Of a stretch of DNA of 59,684 nt, positions 55,734 through 59,684 are shown piece by piece. The number at the start of each line of letters is the position of its first letter. Positions within the stretch are counted from its first letter, which is position 1. Origin of the DNA: Ligilactobacillus agilis DSM 20509 (GTDB lineage Bacteria; Bacillota; Bacilli; Lactobacillales; Lactobacillaceae); NCBI RefSeq assembly GCF_001436215.1, contig NZ_AYYP01000009.1, positions 1 through 59,684 on the forward strand, in the 5' to 3' direction. A program made the translations under genes and the position numbers. The notes beneath the pieces are model-generated. The model was not told the DNA's origin, did not search any database, and worked only from the letters and a program-made list of their open reading frames with translations.

Positions 55734-55789
55734 AGTGGGACAGAAAAAGGCAGTCCGTTGATTGCGATTTTCTCGTCTCACTTTTTTTG
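55734..55789 (+). terminator. Intrinsic terminator after ftsH
   Basis: AGTGGGACAGAAAA pairs with TTTTCTCGTCTCACT (one bulge and one wobble), followed by TTTTTTT. Confidence 0.75.
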
Positions 55790-55804
55790 GAAAGGAAGAT
55801 CTAA

Positions 55805-56689
55805 ATGACAGATTACATGGTGAAATCATTAGTATATAAAGGGGCATTGCGGGCCTATGCGGTTGATGCAACCGAAGTTGTGCGCGAAGCCCAAAAAAGA
55901 CATGACACTTGGAGTGCCGCTTCTGCTGCCTTAGGGAGAAGTTTGGTGGGAACGTTGCTTTTAGCCACCGCCTCAATGAAAGGCGACGAAAAGATGACCG
56001 TCAAAATTAACGGCAATGGGCCGGTGGGCGGAATCGTGATTGATGCTAATTCAAAGGGGGAAGTCAAAGGCTACCTGCAACACCCACATGTCCACTTGCC
56101 TTTAAATCCTAACCATAAAATTGACGTTAAGGGTGCGGTTGGAACGGAGGGGTTCTTAGCTGTGACTAAGGATCTAGGCTTAAAGGAACCTTTCACCGGC
56201 CAAGTTCCTTTGATTTCAGGGGAATTGGGTGAAGACTTTACTTATTACCTGGCTAAGTCAGAACAAATTCCTTCGGCAGTCGGCTTGTCTGTTTTTGTTA
56301 ATGACGATAACAGTATCGAGACCGCAGGTGGGTTTATGATTCAAGTCCTTCCAGGGGCAAGTGATGAAATTTTAACTAAGCTTGAACAACGCTTAGCAAA
56401 GCTTCCGCTAGTTTCTGAAATGATGCGGCAAGGTAAGACGCCAGAAGCGATTTTAGAAACCATTTTCCCTGATACCGAAGTTGAATTTTTAGAAAGACAA
56501 CCCGTAGCCTTTAAGTGTGACTGTTCTAAGGAACGATTTGCGGAAGCTTTGGCTAGCTTGCCCCAAGCGGATATTGACGACATGATTGCTAAGGACCATG
56601 GGGCCCAAGCAGTTTGCCATTTTTGTGGGGCTGAGTATGATTACAGCGAAGCCGACTTGAAGCGAATTATGAAAGAAGCCCGGGCATAA
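55805..56689 (+). CDS. hslO: Redox-regulated chaperone Hsp33
   Basis: Oxidation-activated holdase. The N-terminal domain starts with DYMVKSLVYKGALRAYA, and the C-terminal redox switch has the four zinc cysteines: CDC at 238-240 and CHFC at 271-274. 294 residues, normal. It follows the ftsH terminator closely; GGAAAGGA precedes the ATG. Confidence 0.94.
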   Translation: MTDYMVKSLVYKGALRAYAVDATEVVREAQKRHDTWSAASAALGRSLVGTLLLATASMKGDEKMTVKINGNGPVGGIVIDANSKGEVKGYLQHPHVHLPLNPNHKIDVKGAVGTEGFLAVTKDLGLKEPFTGQVPLISGELGEDFTYYLAKSEQIPSAVGLSVFVNDDNSIETAGGFMIQVLPGASDEILTKLEQRLAKLPLVSEMMRQGKTPEAILETIFPDTEVEFLERQPVAFKCDCSKERFAEALASLPQADIDDMIAKDHGAQAVCHFCGAEYDYSEADLKRIMKEARA

Positions 56690-56771
56690 CGGTTTTCATT
56701 TTCAGAAAAAAATGGTATCATGCAACGAGTAAGCAAAAGTCAGACTTAGTAATATTTAGTATGAGGTGAAA

Positions 56772-57770
56772 ATGAAAATGGAATGGAAGATAGGTGACAT
56801 TGTTATCCCTAACCAGGTAGTAGTTGCACCAATGGCAGGGGTAACCAACGTTGCGTTCCGGTTGATTTGTAAGGAATTTGGCGCTGGCTTAGTGGTATGT
56901 GAAATGATTTCCGATAAGGGGATTCAATTTAGAAATAAAAAGACTCTGGGGATGTTATTTGTTGATCCAACTGAACACCCGGTCAGTGTTCAAATTTTTG
57001 GGGGCAGCAAGGAAACCTTAGTGGAAGCCGCTAAATTTGTGGCAGAAAATACCAGCACAGACATTATCGACATCAACATGGGTTGTCCTGTGCCTAAGGT
57101 AACTAAGACTGATGCCGGGGCTCACTGGCTATTAGACCCTGATAAGGTCTACGAAATGGTTAAGGCTGTAACTTCTAGCATCGATAAGCCGGTTACGGTT
57201 AAGATGCGGACCGGTTGGGATGAAGACCATATCTTGGCGGTAGAAAACGCGCTGGCAGCTCAAGAAGGCGGTGCGGCCGCCTTAGCAATGCATGGTCGGA
57301 CTAGAAAGCAACTTTACAGTGGCCATGCCGACTGGGACTTACTCCACAAGGTGGCTAACAGCCTAACTGAGATTCCGTTCATTGGTAATGGTGATGTCAC
57401 CACCCCTGAAGAAGCTAAGAAAATGCTTGATGAAGTCGGGGCAGATGCGGTTATGATTGGTCGGGCTGCTTTAGGTAACCCGTGGATTGTAAAACAAACG
57501 GTTAACTACTTAGAAAATGGGGAAATTATTGCGGAACCAAGTCCAGCCGAAAAGATTACTGTGGCTAAGGAACACTTACACCGCTTAGTGAAGGTTAAGG
57601 GCGAAAAGATGGGGCCAAGGGAATTTAGGTCACAAGCCGCTTACTACCTAAAGGGAATTCCACGCTCAGCCCGGACTAAGGCCGCTTTAAATTCTGCTGA
57701 AACCGAAACGGAAATGGTGGAAATTTTTGACAACTTTTTAGCGGACACACTAGCAAGACAAGCACGCTAA
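56772..57770 (+). CDS. dus: tRNA-dihydrouridine synthase (DusB-like)
   Basis: FMN-dependent reduction of uridines in the tRNA D-loop. TIM barrel with VVAPMAGVTNVAFR, the active-site cysteine in NMGCPVPKV, KMRTGWDEDH, HGRTRKQLYSG and GNGDV. 332 residues. GAGGTG is just upstream; the ATG at 56772 is chosen, with ATG 56778 as an alternative. Positioned between hslO and lysS, as in Bacillus. Confidence 0.94.
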   Translation: MKMEWKIGDIVIPNQVVVAPMAGVTNVAFRLICKEFGAGLVVCEMISDKGIQFRNKKTLGMLFVDPTEHPVSVQIFGGSKETLVEAAKFVAENTSTDIIDINMGCPVPKVTKTDAGAHWLLDPDKVYEMVKAVTSSIDKPVTVKMRTGWDEDHILAVENALAAQEGGAAALAMHGRTRKQLYSGHADWDLLHKVANSLTEIPFIGNGDVTTPEEAKKMLDEVGADAVMIGRAALGNPWIVKQTVNYLENGEIIAEPSPAEKITVAKEHLHRLVKVKGEKMGPREFRSQAAYYLKGIPRSARTKAALNSAETETEMVEIFDNFLADTLARQAR

Positions 57771-57809
57771 AATCTTTATAAGATTAGGCTTTAATTTGTG
57801 CTATACTGA

Positions 57810-59336
<1,527 letters not shown>

Positions 59337-59351
59337 AGGTTAACTAAATAA

Positions 59352-59398
59352 AGCTAAATGAGCACGTTGTAGCACTAACTACGACGTGCTTATTTTTT
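59352..59398 (+). terminator. Intrinsic terminator after lysS
   Basis: AAATGAGCACGT and ACGTGCTTATTT with an inner GTAG/CTAC pair, then TTTTT. It isolates lysS from the rRNA promoters. Confidence 0.82.
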
Positions 59399-59421
59399 GT
59401 GGAAAATAATTCAAAAAAGTA

Positions 59422-59450
59422 TTGACGATAAAATATTAGCTTGGTATACT
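59422..59450 (+). promoter_or_regulatory. rRNA operon promoter P1
   Basis: TTGACG, 17 bp, TATACT. Confidence 0.78.
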
Positions 59451-59498
59451 ATAAAAGTTGTCGCCGTTAAGTACGGTGGTAACAAAATAAAAAACTTG

Positions 59499-59527
59499 TT
59501 GACACTAATTAATAAGTTTGGTATTAT
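59499..59527 (+). promoter_or_regulatory. rRNA operon promoter P2
   Basis: TTGACA (perfect), 17 bp, TATTAT. Its -35 lies 77 bp after that of P1. Confidence 0.8.
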
Positions 59528-59577
59528 GTAAAAGTTGCTGTTAGTCAGTTACTTCTTAAGTTAATAAAAAATAATTC

Positions 59578-59606
59578 TTGACATTAAGAGTTATTTGAGC
59601 TAGACT
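59578..59606 (+). promoter_or_regulatory. rRNA operon promoter P3
   Basis: TTGACA (perfect), 17 bp, TAGACT. Its -35 lies 79 bp after that of P2. Confidence 0.78.
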
Positions 59607-59684
59607 AAAGTAGTTGCTGATAAGCAACTTGAGTAGATCTTTGAAAACTGAACAAAGTTTTAGACAAACCAAATGTGTAGGGTC
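59607..59684 (+). other. Leader of an rRNA operon (start of the pre-16S transcript)
   Basis: Contains TCTTTGAAAACTGAACAAAG and ends TGTGTAGGGTC, a leader typical of lactobacilli a short distance before 16S rRNA. The 16S gene itself is outside the window. Confidence 0.85.

Overview
The window is chromosomal DNA from a low-to-moderate GC Gram-positive bacterium, almost certainly a member of the Lactobacillaceae. Grounds: an L-lactate dehydrogenase, the Firmicutes gene order pth-mfd-spoVB-like-rqcP-divIC-yabR-tilS-hpt-ftsH-hslO-dusB-lysS-rrn, the murF-cshA-acpS-alr-mazEF order, strong Shine-Dalgarno sites, and a T-box riboswitch. No phage, IS element or CRISPR array was seen. The species cannot be named from the sequence alone.

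Layout. 1-3.3 kb: AT-rich 3' end of a malonate decarboxylase locus (end of a probable structural subunit gene, mdcG, mdcB), a LysR regulator and an NAD(P)-binding protein. 3.4-8.6 kb: YjeM-like permease, an orphan glycosyltransferase, an Old Yellow Enzyme homologue and two tandem VIT1/CCC1 transporters. 8.7-14.2 kb: a complete argCJBDF operon behind three identical 12-bp ARG-box-like elements. 14.2-21.8 kb: sugar O-acetyltransferase, topoisomerase III, a DUF454 membrane protein, an unusual TPR-SF1 helicase fusion, cfa and uppP. 21.9-25.7 kb (minus): flavodoxin, GtrA-type flippase and YfhO-type GT-C glycosyltransferase, with a long hairpin that includes the yfhO ribosome binding site. 25.8-34.5 kb: map, galU, a MacB/FtsX-type ABC exporter with a frameshifted permease, a 44-codon gene, a DUF915 hydrolase broken by a 65-bp partial duplication, a GNAT gene, an unassigned ~187-nt RNA gene with its own promoter and terminator, and lemA-htpX. 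34.6-40.7 kb: murF, cshA, acpS, alr, mazEF and a ygjV gene with an early stop. 40.7-44.3 kb (minus): brnQ behind a T-box leader, a CBS-ACT protein and ldh. 44.5-59.7 kb: the conserved pth-to-lysS cluster, then three tandem promoters and the leader of an rRNA operon whose 16S gene lies just beyond the window.

How it fits together. Arginine is made from glutamate through ArgJ recycling and the operon is probably repressed by ArgR. Cell-envelope functions recur: UppP recycles the C55 carrier, GtrA and YfhO probably decorate a surface polymer through C55-P-sugar, GalU supplies UDP-glucose, and MurF, Alr, the SpoVB-like protein and DivIC serve peptidoglycan and division.

The best leads for something undescribed are the RNA gene at 32.72-32.91 kb, the RBS-sequestering hairpin before yfhO, and the TPR-helicase fusion. 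Three neighbouring accessory genes carry clear inactivating lesions, which suggests recent gene decay.
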